From assembly GCF_001748285.1 (NCBI RefSeq), contig NZ_BDGT01000005.1:62001-126000 (forward strand): a DNA stretch of 64,000 bases, read 5' to 3'. The translations under genes were made by a program, and so were the position numbers. The stretch is from Thermogemmatispora onikobensis. Lineage in GTDB: Bacteria; Chloroflexota; Ktedonobacteria; Ktedonobacterales; Ktedonobacteraceae. The notes under the pieces are model-generated. The model was not told the DNA's origin. It was given only the letters and a program-made list of their open reading frames with translations, and ran no database searches. Position 1 is the stretch's first letter. Each line of letters opens with the position of its first letter. Positions 1 through 7,973 of the stretch are shown here, in pieces.

Positions 1-220
1 TGAGGTACTGGCCGAAGAGCGCTCCGGCTGAGTTGCTGCAAGCGCCTGATTGGTCTGGTCGGCGTTGACCAGTGGGCGTGCGCTGCCTGGGAAAAACTGG
101 CCGAGACAGGGAGGTCGGCGGCCCGTTGTTTCTCCTTCTCCAGAGCGGGCGCGTCTGGGAGCCGGGAGCGGCGAGAGCGCAGAGAGGCAAGAGTGCTGTA
201 GCGAGAGGAGAACGGACGCT

Positions 221-1597
221 ATGGTTGTGGGCGATGTGACCACCGCGGTCGATGTCTTGGTCCTCGGCGGGGGACCGGCTGGCTATGTGGCCGCTATTCG
301 GGCCGCGCAGTTGGGGCGTCAGGTGACGCTGGTTGATCCGGTGCCGCCCGGGGGGACGTGCTTGCATCGGGGCTGCATCCCTCTGAAGGCGCTGCTGACC
401 GCCAGCGAGCGCTATGCCGGGCTGCGGCGCGAGACGCTGGAGCCGCTGGGTATAACGCTAACGGGGGTTACTTTCGATTGGAGCCGCCTGCAAGCCTGGA
501 AGTCCAGTATTGTGGCACGCCTGGCCGAGGGCGTGCGGCGCTTGCTGGCTGGCAATCGCGTGCAGTATGTGGCGGGCCGGGCCTGGTTTCTTGGTCCCGA
601 GGAGGTGCGCGTCGAGAGCGAGCAGGGCGAGCGCTTCAAGTTTGAGCACTGCCTGATCGCTGTCGGGGCCGAGACCGTGCCGCCGCCGGGCCTGGACTAC
701 GATGGGCGGACGCTGCTGACGCCGGAGCAGGCTCTGAGCCTGCAGGAGCTGCCAGAGAGACTGGCAGTGGCCGGGGCCGATTATCTGGCGCTGGAGCTGG
801 CGACGCTCTTTGCGCGTCTGGGGGTGCGCGTGCGGCTCTGTCTGCCGGGCGAGGAGCTGCTACCGGGCGTGGAGGCAGCGGCCTTGCGCCTGGTGCAGGC
901 CGGACTGCGTCAGCTCGGGGTCCAGGTGAGCAGCAATCTGCCGCCTGAGCGCGTAGAGGAGCGTCCGCTGGTGGTCTGCGGCGAGCTGCGCCCGCGTACG
1001 GCGGGGCTGCAGTTGGAGGCGGCGGGCGTACAGACCGATGAGCGCGGGGCCGTTCGGGTCTCGCCGTCGATGCAGAGCAATATCGCGCGCGTCTATGCTG
1101 CCGGCGACTGCGCAGCGACGGGGGCGCCGCCGCTGGCGAGTGTGGCCATCAAGCAGGGCAAGGTGGCGGCTGAGGCCCTCTGCGGGCGTCGGGTGCAGTT
1201 TGCGCCGCTGGCGTTGCCGCGCGTGGTCCTGTCGTCGCCGGAACTGGCGACTGTGGGCTACTCGGCTCAAGAGGCCGAGCGCGCCGGCTACCGCGTGAAG
1301 ACGGGGCGCTTCCCGTTGGGGGCCAACGGTCGCGCGCTGATGCTGGGCGGCGAGACGGGAACGGCTCTGGTGGTGGCCAACGCCGAGGATGAGAGCGTGC
1401 TGGGCATGACGGTCGTGGGACCGCGGGCCGGAGAGCTGATCGCTGTGGGCGTGCTGGCCATCGAGATGGGGGCGACGCTGACCGACCTGGCGGAGCTGCT
1501 CTATGCTCATCCTTCGCTAAGCGAGTGCTGGCTGGAGAGCGCCGAGGGGGCGCTCGGTCAGGCGATTCACGTGCTGGGACGGACGACGGGACGCTAA
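221..1597 (+). CDS. lpdA: Dihydrolipoamide dehydrogenase-type flavoprotein
   Basis: Class I pyridine nucleotide-disulfide oxidoreductase that reoxidises dihydrolipoyl groups of 2-oxoacid dehydrogenase or glycine cleavage complexes with NAD+. An N-terminal FAD-binding GGGPAGYVAA segment is followed by the redox-active disulfide motif GGTCLHRGCIP, with both cysteines present. The C-terminal dimer interface carries YAHPSLSE, matching the family HxHPTxSE base that supplies the catalytic His. The length of 458 residues is normal. The reading frame is open back to position 50, but ATG 221 is chosen because GAGAGGAG precedes it and the FAD fold starts a few residues later. The NAD(P) Rossmann segment (about residues 180-210) lacks an obvious GxGxxG. 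No other complex subunit is adjacent, so the partner complex is unknown. Confidence 0.87.
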   Translation: MVVGDVTTAVDVLVLGGGPAGYVAAIRAAQLGRQVTLVDPVPPGGTCLHRGCIPLKALLTASERYAGLRRETLEPLGITLTGVTFDWSRLQAWKSSIVARLAEGVRRLLAGNRVQYVAGRAWFLGPEEVRVESEQGERFKFEHCLIAVGAETVPPPGLDYDGRTLLTPEQALSLQELPERLAVAGADYLALELATLFARLGVRVRLCLPGEELLPGVEAAALRLVQAGLRQLGVQVSSNLPPERVEERPLVVCGELRPRTAGLQLEAAGVQTDERGAVRVSPSMQSNIARVYAAGDCAATGAPPLASVAIKQGKVAAEALCGRRVQFAPLALPRVVLSSPELATVGYSAQEAERAGYRVKTGRFPLGANGRALMLGGETGTALVVANAEDESVLGMTVVGPRAGELIAVGVLAIEMGATLTDLAELLYAHPSLSECWLESAEGALGQAIHVLGRTTGR

Positions 1598-1699
1598 GGT
1601 GAGGTGGGCATGCTTGGTGGGCATGCTTGATCTGGACAGGGCTGGAGCTGGCTGAGATGGCCGCCGGGTCAGCCTGCTCTCAACCAGCCAGCCAATCAA

Positions 1700-1723
1700 T
1701 CAGTCAGTCAGTCAGTCAGTCAG
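1700..1723. repeat. TCAG tetranucleotide tandem repeat
   Basis: Six perfect copies of TCAG lie between the flavoprotein and the convergent membrane-protein gene. It is noncoding in any gene I accept and may be length-variable by slippage. Confidence 0.8.
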
Positions 1724-1760
1724 CTACCCTGCTCGTTTGCCTGCAGATGGCCGCCGGGCG

Positions 1761-2303
1761 CTAGTGCGGCGTGGCGGTGTTGGCATGCGCCGAGCCGAGA
1801 TTGCCGCCGATGATGCCCCCGAGCAGGGCCAGCAGGAACGAGAGTAGATTGATGAAGATGAGGACGATGTAGAACTCCAGGAGTTGACTGCTGGGCATGG
1901 AGACGGAGACGCTGCTAGCGCTCTGGTCGATGAGCGGTGACCGGGTCGCGGGCAGCATGGAGACAATGGTGATGACCAGCCAGACGCCGGTGCCGACGGT
2001 GGTCAGCAGGGCGGCGATGCAGCCGGTCGTTCCCCCGACGGTGTAACCATCGTCGCGCACCCCGGTGCAGCGCGCGATGAGGCTCGCCAGCAGTAAGGCC
2101 AGGCTGCCGGGCAGCCCAAGCCAGAGGCCCAGCAGCATGAGCAGCCGTAGCTCCGGCGCCCACGCCAGCCCGAGCTGGTCGAAGAAGAGGGCAAAGAGTA
2201 GCAAAAACTGGCCCGCTGCGGTGATAGCCCCTCCCACCAGACCAATGGTTAACGGCAGGCGTTCACTCAGCGTCGGCTCACAGTGCAGCGATGTGTGTTG
2301 CAT
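1761..2303 (-). CDS. Hypothetical multi-pass membrane protein
   Basis: I do not recognise a family. The 180-residue product has four hydrophobic stretches, at about residues 17-42, 48-75, 90-115 and 143-168. The last ends in a small-residue LLGGIIGGNLG segment, so it is an integral membrane protein. A GGCGGGGGGC run just upstream of ATG 2303 can act as ribosome binding site. It converges on the flavoprotein gene and diverges from the membrane protein starting at 2842. Function unknown. Confidence 0.6.
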   Translation of the reverse strand: MQHTSLHCEPTLSERLPLTIGLVGGAITAAGQFLLLFALFFDQLGLAWAPELRLLMLLGLWLGLPGSLALLLASLIARCTGVRDDGYTVGGTTGCIAALLTTVGTGVWLVITIVSMLPATRSPLIDQSASSVSVSMPSSQLLEFYIVLIFINLLSFLLALLGGIIGGNLGSAHANTATPH

Positions 2304-2841
2304 ACATACTGCCCCCCGCCTGGGTTTGACTAAACCAGATTTATCTGTCTGCCTGTCTCTCCTGTGATATGGTACGTCTCGCAGGTAAGAGAGTTCTCGA
2401 TGAGGATTCCCGAATGTACCGCTATTGTGGTCTGGACCTGGACCGTTCTTGTCTCTAAGGCGCGTCGCAGAAGTTGTATCCCTCTTCTATTTATGTATCC
2501 TTTTATGGAAATTTGCAAGACCTTAGACTAAAAGGGGGTGGAGAAGAAAGTATACCGCTTGCTTCTTTGCTGGCCTTGATGTCACTTGAGTGTGACAGGG
2601 TGTTTCTTTTCTTGTGTACGTGATCAATGGTGTTTCGCTCCTACTTCTAATTGTTCTGCTTCGTAGCGTGGCATTGCCGGGACGGGGCAGCGCTCTCGCC
2701 ACCAACTGGGTGGGGTCGAGCTGCCCGCGCCTGCACTTCGTTGCCAGCTTGTCTTTCCCCGGCGAGCAACGCTCATAACTCGCTCGTCTCGTCCGCTGCT
2801 TCGTCTGGCGAGGCGAGCCAGGTAAGGAGGTTGCACGCATC
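2304..2841. other. Divergent intergenic region (538 bp)
   Basis: Spacer between two divergently transcribed membrane-protein genes. Its middle (about 2460-2560) is AT-richer than the surroundings. Short reading frames here have no convincing start signals or protein-like composition. It presumably holds both promoters and contains one inverted repeat, listed separately. Confidence 0.5.
2580..2597. promoter_or_regulatory. Inverted repeat TGTCAC-N6-GTGACA
   Basis: Perfect 6-bp arms separated by TTGAGT. The geometry resembles a dimeric regulator site of the CRP/FNR class. It lies in the divergent spacer, about 245 bp before the rightward gene. No cognate regulator can be assigned. Confidence 0.3.
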
Positions 2842-3555
2842 ATGTTCAATCTGGCCAACCTGGCGTTGGCGCTGCTGCGCCTGCTCTGGTTCCTGATCTC
2901 AACGCGCGTAGGCAATCTGCTGGCTGCCGCGGGCTTGCTGATCGGCGGCTTTCTGTGGGGCGTAACCTCCCATCAGGTCCACTTTCAGAATGCTCCCACG
3001 ATTGCCTGGTTTCAGGACTATTCTTCTGACGAGGGCTACGATTATGTGCAGATCAATCACAGCCAGCAGTTCTACGTGATCAAGGACGCCGATTTTTCGC
3101 CCTATCCCGGCGGAGTCTTTACGGATACGCAGCCCAGGCTGCTCTCGCTGGTCTATGAGAGCGATGCGCAGCAGCCAGTAGAGCTGAATCTGCAGAACGG
3201 CGAGCGGCTGACGGGCAGCGGCTACCGCGTGGTGGCCTTTTCGCTGGTGACCAGAGACGGCCAGCCGTACACCTTTACGACGGCGGACTACCGCGCCTAT
3301 CCCCGGGGCTTCTACGATGATCATTGGCAGGTGGCGACCTGGCTCTTGCTGATCGGCTTTGCCTTTCTGACCTGGGGGTTGCTGGGGCCGCTGGTGCTGG
3401 ATCTGCTGCTGTTGCGTCGGGGGCGTGTACCGGGCGAAGAACAGATCTCGACGGAACGGGCCTATCGCTTGCTGGGCCGCCAGTTAAGCGATCCGTGGCC
3501 GTCGCGGATACGCAAGAGGGCGCACGAGTTCGATCCGCGCGATCTGGCTAAGTAG
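2842..3555 (+). CDS. Hypothetical membrane protein with extracytoplasmic domain
   Basis: A 237-residue unknown. The N-terminus has one or two hydrophobic helices (about residues 5-18 and 24-44). A polar region of about 120 residues, probably outside the membrane, follows. A second hydrophobic segment (about 165-192, WLLLIGFAFLTWGLLGPLVL) leads into a basic cytoplasmic tail. AAGGAGG before ATG 2842 supports the start. No family recognised; probably a small bitopic or hairpin membrane protein. Confidence 0.65.
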   Translation: MFNLANLALALLRLLWFLISTRVGNLLAAAGLLIGGFLWGVTSHQVHFQNAPTIAWFQDYSSDEGYDYVQINHSQQFYVIKDADFSPYPGGVFTDTQPRLLSLVYESDAQQPVELNLQNGERLTGSGYRVVAFSLVTRDGQPYTFTTADYRAYPRGFYDDHWQVATWLLLIGFAFLTWGLLGPLVLDLLLLRRGRVPGEEQISTERAYRLLGRQLSDPWPSRIRKRAHEFDPRDLAK

Positions 3556-3850
3556 CGCGCGGGTGCGGAACTGGGGCCGCCTGGCTCTGGCGGCTACGAC
3601 CCACACTGCAACAGGGAAGCCAGCGGAGGAGGGTGGGCGCGCTCGACGCCCGCTGTGGAACGGGCGCCGGCTCCTCCTACCGCTGGCGACTGCAGCTAGC
3701 TATGCGCTGGTAGAAGAAGGGTGTTGACTGGAAGTGGAAGTAATCTGCTCGCTCACCTGGACGCTTAGTCGAAGTGGGACATAGCGGGCGCTCCTCCTTT
3801 CCAGGGACCGGGTCCGGGCTGGAGGAGACGCCACCACATGGTCTGACCGC

Positions 3851-4084
3851 TCATCCGCTCCTCCGGTCTGGAAAGGGGATCTCTTTCCAGATCTGACGCT
3901 CGGGATCGTAGATGCTGCGCAGGGCGTGGAGCGGGATCTCTACCTCGTAGCCCGGCTCTTCCAGGGTGATGCGCAAACGAGCGGTCTTTTCGTCGACAGC
4001 CAGCACGCGGCCCGACCAGATGCCCGGGCGCAGGCCGGGCAGGTAGTAGCGGACGCGCTGATCGACCAGCGGGTGTGGCGGCAT
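3851..4084 (-). CDS. Small hypothetical protein (77 aa)
   Basis: Compact beta-rich product (motifs RVRYYLPGLRPGIWSGRVLAV and EEPGYEVEIPLHALRSIYD) that looks like a small SH3-like or KOW-like barrel; no family can be named. The start is fixed by GAGAGGAGG a few bases before ATG 4084. The frame is open further upstream, but that extension overlaps the neighbour and has shadow-type composition. It lies 56 bp downstream of the next gene to the right on the same strand, so the two are probably co-transcribed. Confidence 0.55.
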   Translation of the reverse strand: MPPHPLVDQRVRYYLPGLRPGIWSGRVLAVDEKTARLRITLEEPGYEVEIPLHALRSIYDPERQIWKEIPFPDRRSG

Positions 4085-4140
4085 GCCGGGTAGCCTCCTC
4101 TCTCTCGTGATTTGGCGCTCAAGGGATGACGCTTCTGCTC

Positions 4141-4869
4141 TTACAGGGTGATGACGGCCTGACGGACGTAGCCGGCCTGACAGGCCCGCCGGCGAAAGCT
4201 GCGCTGCTCCTCCGGTGAACCGTAGAGCTTGATCTTGATGGCCTCCCACTCCCATTCGAGGGCGCGGTAGGCGTGGAAGGTCTGGTTTTCGATCGGCAGG
4301 AATTCCTGCGCGAGCCGGTCGGCCTCGCGCAGGTGCTGGCTGAGGATGAGGGTTTCGAGGCTCTTGACGATGAAGCCACCGCGAGCCCAGTGCCACGTCC
4401 CGTCGGTGAGCATCTGGCCGGGCTGCCGCCAGACGTCGAGCGAGAGGCGGACAAGGACGGGCGCGGCCTCTTCGCGCCCCTCCAGACAGGCAAGCTGGTA
4501 GCGAAGCTGCAAGATGTCGCCGTCGTGAAGGATCTGGCCGCTCAGGCGGCGAGCCTCGGCGGTGGCCTCGTTGAGGGCGCCGGGATCGCCTTTTTCACGA
4601 GCGTACTCTCCCAGGAGAACGGCGCGGTAGGCGTGACAGACTTCTTCGTAGGGGCGCCCGCGGACGAGTGCCAGGGCACTCTGGACGAGGCTGAGGGCTT
4701 CGAGATAGCGGCCCGCCCGCTCGGGGATGACGGCACTGCGCATCAGCAGGCGCGCCGAGAGGTCCGGCTCGCTGAGGGAGCGCAGGACGAGAGTGGGATC
4801 GTCTGCGCTGCTCCAGGCCGTGGCAAGGAAGGGCAGTGATTGACAGATGGTGCGCCGACTCAACAACAT
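4141..4869 (-). CDS. Helical repeat (TPR-like) hypothetical protein
   Basis: A 242-residue, almost entirely helical product with TPR-like periodicity (for example LEALSLVQSALALVRGRPYEE, then further helix pairs), suggesting a protein-binding scaffold. ATG 4869 is preferred over ATG 4890 because GAGGAGGAGAG lies at ideal spacing. It sits between two other leftward unknown genes and probably shares their transcript. No enzymatic motif is visible. Confidence 0.6.
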   Translation of the reverse strand: MLLSRRTICQSLPFLATAWSSADDPTLVLRSLSEPDLSARLLMRSAVIPERAGRYLEALSLVQSALALVRGRPYEEVCHAYRAVLLGEYAREKGDPGALNEATAEARRLSGQILHDGDILQLRYQLACLEGREEAAPVLVRLSLDVWRQPGQMLTDGTWHWARGGFIVKSLETLILSQHLREADRLAQEFLPIENQTFHAYRALEWEWEAIKIKLYGSPEEQRSFRRRACQAGYVRQAVITL

Positions 4870-4994
4870 GGCTCTCTCCTCCTCATACATCAGCAGGTCA
4901 AGACAATAGCTCCTCCAGTCAAGATGCCGGCCTGGCCTCTCCTCTCGCCCGATGGCGCCGGAGACCCAGCGTGAGGGCGTGGCTGAGGACAGCA

Positions 4995-5405
4995 TCAGTG
5001 CGCAAAGACGTAGTAGGAGATCGTCCCGGCTGGCCACTTCGGTCCGGCCCTCCGCCAACCAGCCTGTGCCGCCGCCGCCTGACGAAGCTGAGACGGGTTG
5101 TAGCAGGGGTAGTAGTAGGTGGCGACATGCAGCGGGGGCTTGCTGAGTCCGTTGGTCCAGGTGGAGTGCTCCAGGCGGATGGTAAAGGGTTCGTTCAGCC
5201 CCAGGAGCAAACCAAGCTGCTCGGGGGCCTTGTTGAGGAGCCGGCGAATGGCTTCATTGAAGTCGACCGCGATGCGGTAGTGGCGGGTGAGCACTTCCAG
5301 GCGATAGCTATCAAGCGGCGTCGGAGGAGGGATCGGCCCAGGCAGACAGGCGGGCCGCCGCGCCTGGCGGGAGCCGCGACGCCAGAAACAGAGCTTGCGA
5401 AACAT
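4995..5405 (-). CDS. Hypothetical protein (136 aa)
   Basis: Basic N-terminus with a short proline-rich stretch (about residues 18-30), then a globular part containing YYYPCYNPSQLRQAAAAQ. TAGGAG precedes ATG 5405. No family recognised. It is the first gene of a leftward group and diverges from a tiny XRE regulator, with a perfect 20-bp palindrome in the shared spacer, so it may be that regulator's target. Confidence 0.55.
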   Translation of the reverse strand: MFRKLCFWRRGSRQARRPACLPGPIPPPTPLDSYRLEVLTRHYRIAVDFNEAIRRLLNKAPEQLGLLLGLNEPFTIRLEHSTWTNGLSKPPLHVATYYYPCYNPSQLRQAAAAQAGWRRAGPKWPAGTISYYVFAH

Positions 5406-5602
5406 ATGCAGTCATCTCCTACACTCTTCAACCATAGAACCGTACTGCCAATAGATGATAGGTTTCCAATCGCTGAGAAGCGTCCCGAGCGCCCGGCCCG
5501 GGGCTGGTTCGCTGGCGTCCCTGCCCCGCTCGCGCTGCCCCCTTGGGGGCAACGGCTATACTGACTACAAAAAGTATATCCTTTTAAGAGGTAGATGTCA
5601 AC

Positions 5603-5622
5603 CATATTCTTATAAGAATATG
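5603..5622. promoter_or_regulatory. Perfect 20-bp palindrome, probable operator
   Basis: CATATTCTTATAAGAATATG is its own reverse complement. It sits in the AT-rich spacer between a leftward operon and a rightward Cro/C1-type regulator, the classic position for an autoregulatory operator. Binding is inferred from position and symmetry only. Confidence 0.55.
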
Positions 5623-5685
5623 CTCTGATAAAAATGCTTTTGTAGGGCCTCCACAAAAGGAGGGGATATATGATACGCTCGCACC

Positions 5686-5922
5686 ATGCCGATACGCATT
5701 AAGCTTCGTGAGCTTGCACAGCAGAAAGGGGTAAGTCAGTCGCGCTTGTCGCGTCTGGCCGACCTGAATGTCGGCATGATCCAGCGCATCTATCACGATC
5801 CATATACGAATATCACGCTGTCAACGCTGGAGAAGCTGGCGCGGGCCTTGCGTGTTGAGCTGGCCGAGCTGATCGAGCTGGACCCGCCGCTAGAAAAGGA
5901 ACCAGAGGCAGGCGGCTCCTGA
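5686..5922 (+). CDS. Tiny Cro/C1-type (XRE) DNA-binding protein
   Basis: A 78-residue protein that is essentially one helix-turn-helix domain: KLRELAQQKGVSQSRLSRLADLNVGMIQRIY, then the closing TLSTLEKLARALRVELAELI helices typical of the XRE family. GGAGGGGATATATG lies just upstream; ATG 5686 follows by about 20 bp, so the ribosome site spacing is loose. It is a probable dimeric repressor acting on the 5603-5622 palindrome and thus on itself and the divergent 4995-5405 gene. The last residues are acidic and have no sensor domain. Confidence 0.8.
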   Translation: MPIRIKLRELAQQKGVSQSRLSRLADLNVGMIQRIYHDPYTNITLSTLEKLARALRVELAELIELDPPLEKEPEAGGS

Positions 5923-6296
5923 CAGCTTCTCGCGCTCGATCCGTTGCGCCTTCCTTGCTCCATTTCCTCTGTCGAGCATCACGCTTGAGCCCGGGCTACA
6001 CAGCTGCAGGGCGTAGGTCGCCGCAACCTGAAATCAGGCAAAAGATGGGCCAGTGATAGCGTGGTGCTCTACTTTTTTCGTCTCAGATAGCCGAGGTACG
6101 TGAGGCGGAGCGCGCGGAACCTTATCACCTCCTATAGATGAATGGCAGAACTTGGTTGCCTGCAATCCCTGTCCGAAATATATTTCGGTATGAAGTATAA
6201 GATAGATATATCATAAATTCAATACCGTAAATATGTTGTCTAGCAAATGTTCCGAAAAAGCGTTATAGTAGGGGTACACTTAGCCAGGAGCTAGCG
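5923..6296. other. Intergenic region upstream of second XRE gene
   Basis: No supportable gene. The right half (about 6160-6260) is AT-rich and carries a 16-bp perfect palindrome plus a second CCGAAA half-site around 6251, consistent with a regulated promoter for the downstream regulator. Confidence 0.5.
6173..6188. promoter_or_regulatory. Perfect 16-bp palindrome, probable operator
   Basis: CCGAAATATATTTCGG is perfectly symmetrical. A further CCGAAA half-site occurs near 6251, closer to the gene. It lies about 110 bp upstream of a tiny XRE regulator, so autoregulation is the simplest reading. The sequence differs from the palindrome before the first XRE gene, implying separate specificities. 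Confidence 0.5.
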
Positions 6297-6521
6297 ATGT
6301 ATCGCTTGCGAGTAGCTGAGCTGCTCAAGGAGAGAGGGCGGACCCAGTCATGGCTAGCGAGAGAAGCCAAGGTACCTGAACTGTTGGTTCGGAAGATGGT
6401 CAGAGAGCCGACGACCTACCATCCGACCTATGTCACGCTCGACAAGATTGCCCGTACCCTGAAAGTGCGCGTAGAGGATCTTTACGAATGGGTGCCTGAC
6501 CCTGAAGATCAGGCGTCTTGA
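6297..6521 (+). CDS. Tiny Cro/C1-type (XRE) DNA-binding protein
   Basis: A 74-residue stand-alone helix-turn-helix protein. RVAELLKERGRTQSWLAREAKV gives helices 1-3, and YVTLDKIARTLKVRVEDLYEWV closes the fold. CAGGAG precedes ATG 6297. It is a diverged paralogue of the XRE protein at 5686-5922 in the same orientation. The recognition helices differ (SQSRLSRLADL against TQSWLAREAKV). Probable transcriptional regulator; targets unknown apart from the likely autoregulatory palindrome upstream. Confidence 0.78.
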   Translation: MYRLRVAELLKERGRTQSWLAREAKVPELLVRKMVREPTTYHPTYVTLDKIARTLKVRVEDLYEWVPDPEDQAS

Positions 6522-6707
6522 CCTGAACTCCTATTCGCAGGCTGGCAAGTAATGCGCTTGTCAGGTTCACCACACGAAAGGCTCCCGTTGGCCTTCCTGT
6601 CCTCTCCCCTTCGCTGTAGCCTGTATCTTAAGCTCGTTGTCTCCTTTTGCCAGAGACTTTGCGCAATCTCCACTCTGGGGTGTGTGCCGTCCTGTTCTCT
6701 ACCTGGG

Positions 6708-6741
6708 AAAAAAGGGCGAGCCAGGCTGCTCCCGCTCGCCC
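6708..6741 (-). terminator. Intrinsic terminator (leftward)
   Basis: Perfect 8-bp stem GGGCGAGC/GCTCGCCC with a 12-nt loop. On the minus strand it is followed directly by six T residues. It sits just downstream of the leftward ilvD remnant, so it may be the surviving terminator of that lost gene. Confidence 0.7.
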
Positions 6742-6779
6742 GTGGTAGAGAAGGAAGAATGAGTTAGTGCTGGTGGCGG

Positions 6780-7020
6780 GCGTGGGCTGATTCCTGCGGA
6801 GGCCGACGAGACCAGGCCGTATGCTTCGCAAGGACCCCGCTCGTAGAGCGCGGCGTCGACGTCTGCCAGCTCCCTGGACGGCCTGCCCGGCGCCTTGCAG
6901 GAGCAAGCTGGCCGTGATGGTCGAAAGCATCAGGCAAGACTCGCGCTGAGCTGATTGACAACCACTCCTCGCCGTGGTAGCCTGAAGTGGCCGATGAAAT
7001 AAGGCCCACAGGCACACTTG
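6780..7020 (-). pseudogene. Decayed 3' fragment of a dihydroxy-acid dehydratase (ilvD) gene
   Basis: The minus strand encodes GSWQTSTPRSTSGVLAKH, which aligns with the C-terminus of the intact ilvD in this window ([18 protein letters not shown]). At DNA level about 6797-6885 closely matches 13520-13607, but the fragment lacks one base within the ACCAG-GCCG stretch, which shifts the frame before the final residues. A weaker match around 6975-7015 (CTGAAGTGGCC against CTGAAGCGGCC) corresponds to the [11 protein letters not shown] region, implying an internal deletion between the two blocks. It is non-functional and the exact boundaries are approximate. Confidence 0.65.
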
Positions 7021-7111
7021 AAGCTATCAGCCCTTGCCTGGTAGCCTCCAAAGCTACCAGCCGGTGTGAAAGCGATGATGCGCATCGCAATCAAGAAGCA
7101 AGAGGCGACAG

Positions 7112-7954
7112 ATGGAGGCGCTTCTCTCTGCAGATACGCCGCTGGAAACGGAAAGGGTCTGGCTGGGCATGCTGCGCGCCCTGCCGCCGGCCAGGCGCGT
7201 GGCGATGGCCTGGGACTGGACCGGTTCAGCGATCAACATCGGGCGTCTGAATGCCTCAACTCAGAACCTCGACAGCGATGCCCATGAGGTTGCCCTGAGC
7301 CGTGCGCGCTTCCGTTACGGGGCTGCCATTGTGCGCCTCGCCGAGGAGCGTCGTCGCCGCCTATCGGAGGCGGAAGCGAAGCGCTTCCCGTCGCTGCAAG
7401 AGGTCCTCTGGCCGCTCCTCTCCGCCCTGGAGGCGCTGCAGATCACAGCGGTCCCTCTCTCGCTGGCCATCCCCTTCTATGGCGTCCACCGGGCCCTGGG
7501 CGACATCTCGCTGGCCGTCGAGCGCCTGCCAGAGCGCCAGGCCCTGCAGCAGCGGTTGCCAGAGCGTTTCTGGCTCGATGAGACTGCTGAAGCCGAGCCG
7601 GGTCTACGCCTGGTCGAGCTGCAAAGCCTGCTGCCCGTCTGGCTCTGGCCCGCCGACAGCGGAGACAACGCCGCCCTCCTGCGGCTCCTGCTTGACAGCC
7701 GCCGCGTGACGCCCCTGCTGGAAGAGGCCCCACCGATCGCCGTGCCCTCCCCTGAAGCCCTGCTTCTCTATCTGCTTGCCTGGCAGGGTGAGCAAGAGGC
7801 GACTCATGATGAGCGCTGGTATGATTTCCTGGCTATCCTGAAAATGCAGCGGCCATCTGGGCTGAACCTGGAGCTGCTCAGGACCCTGGCCCGCGACCTC
7901 CAATGTCTACCCCAGCTAGAGGAGGCCCTCGCTCGAACTGGTTTGGAGTTCTGA
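7112..7954 (+). CDS. Degenerate nucleotidyltransferase-fold protein
   Basis: A 280-residue product whose second half parallels the whole of the next gene's product. PLSLAIPFYGVHRALGDISLAVE matches the position of the downstream GGSVASSLYG...TADLDVVIE. The C-terminal segment (PSPEALLLYLLAWQGEQ...WYDFLAILKMQ) matches PPEVIVLQKLEWYVLGG...WNDILGILRVQ. The catalytic GGS and the DxD acidic pair are missing, so it is probably not a transferase. Residues 1-95 form an extra helical domain of unknown role. The ribosome site is weak. The two genes are 19 bp apart and likely co-transcribed. It may be a binding or regulatory partner of the active enzyme. Confidence 0.6.
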   Translation: MEALLSADTPLETERVWLGMLRALPPARRVAMAWDWTGSAINIGRLNASTQNLDSDAHEVALSRARFRYGAAIVRLAEERRRRLSEAEAKRFPSLQEVLWPLLSALEALQITAVPLSLAIPFYGVHRALGDISLAVERLPERQALQQRLPERFWLDETAEAEPGLRLVELQSLLPVWLWPADSGDNAALLRLLLDSRRVTPLLEEAPPIAVPSPEALLLYLLAWQGEQEATHDERWYDFLAILKMQRPSGLNLELLRTLARDLQCLPQLEEALARTGLEF

Positions 7955-7973
7955 ACAAGAAAGGAGTCAGTGG

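Noticed and set aside
2523-2915. Minus-strand open frame of 130 codons in the divergent spacer
   Set aside because: Overlaps the start of the membrane-protein gene, has no ribosome site and arginine-rich shadow-type composition.
6297-6521. Antitoxin of a toxin-antitoxin pair
   Set aside because: No small partner gene of opposite character is adjacent; the next genes are a pseudogene and the nucleotidyltransferase pair nearly 600 bp away.
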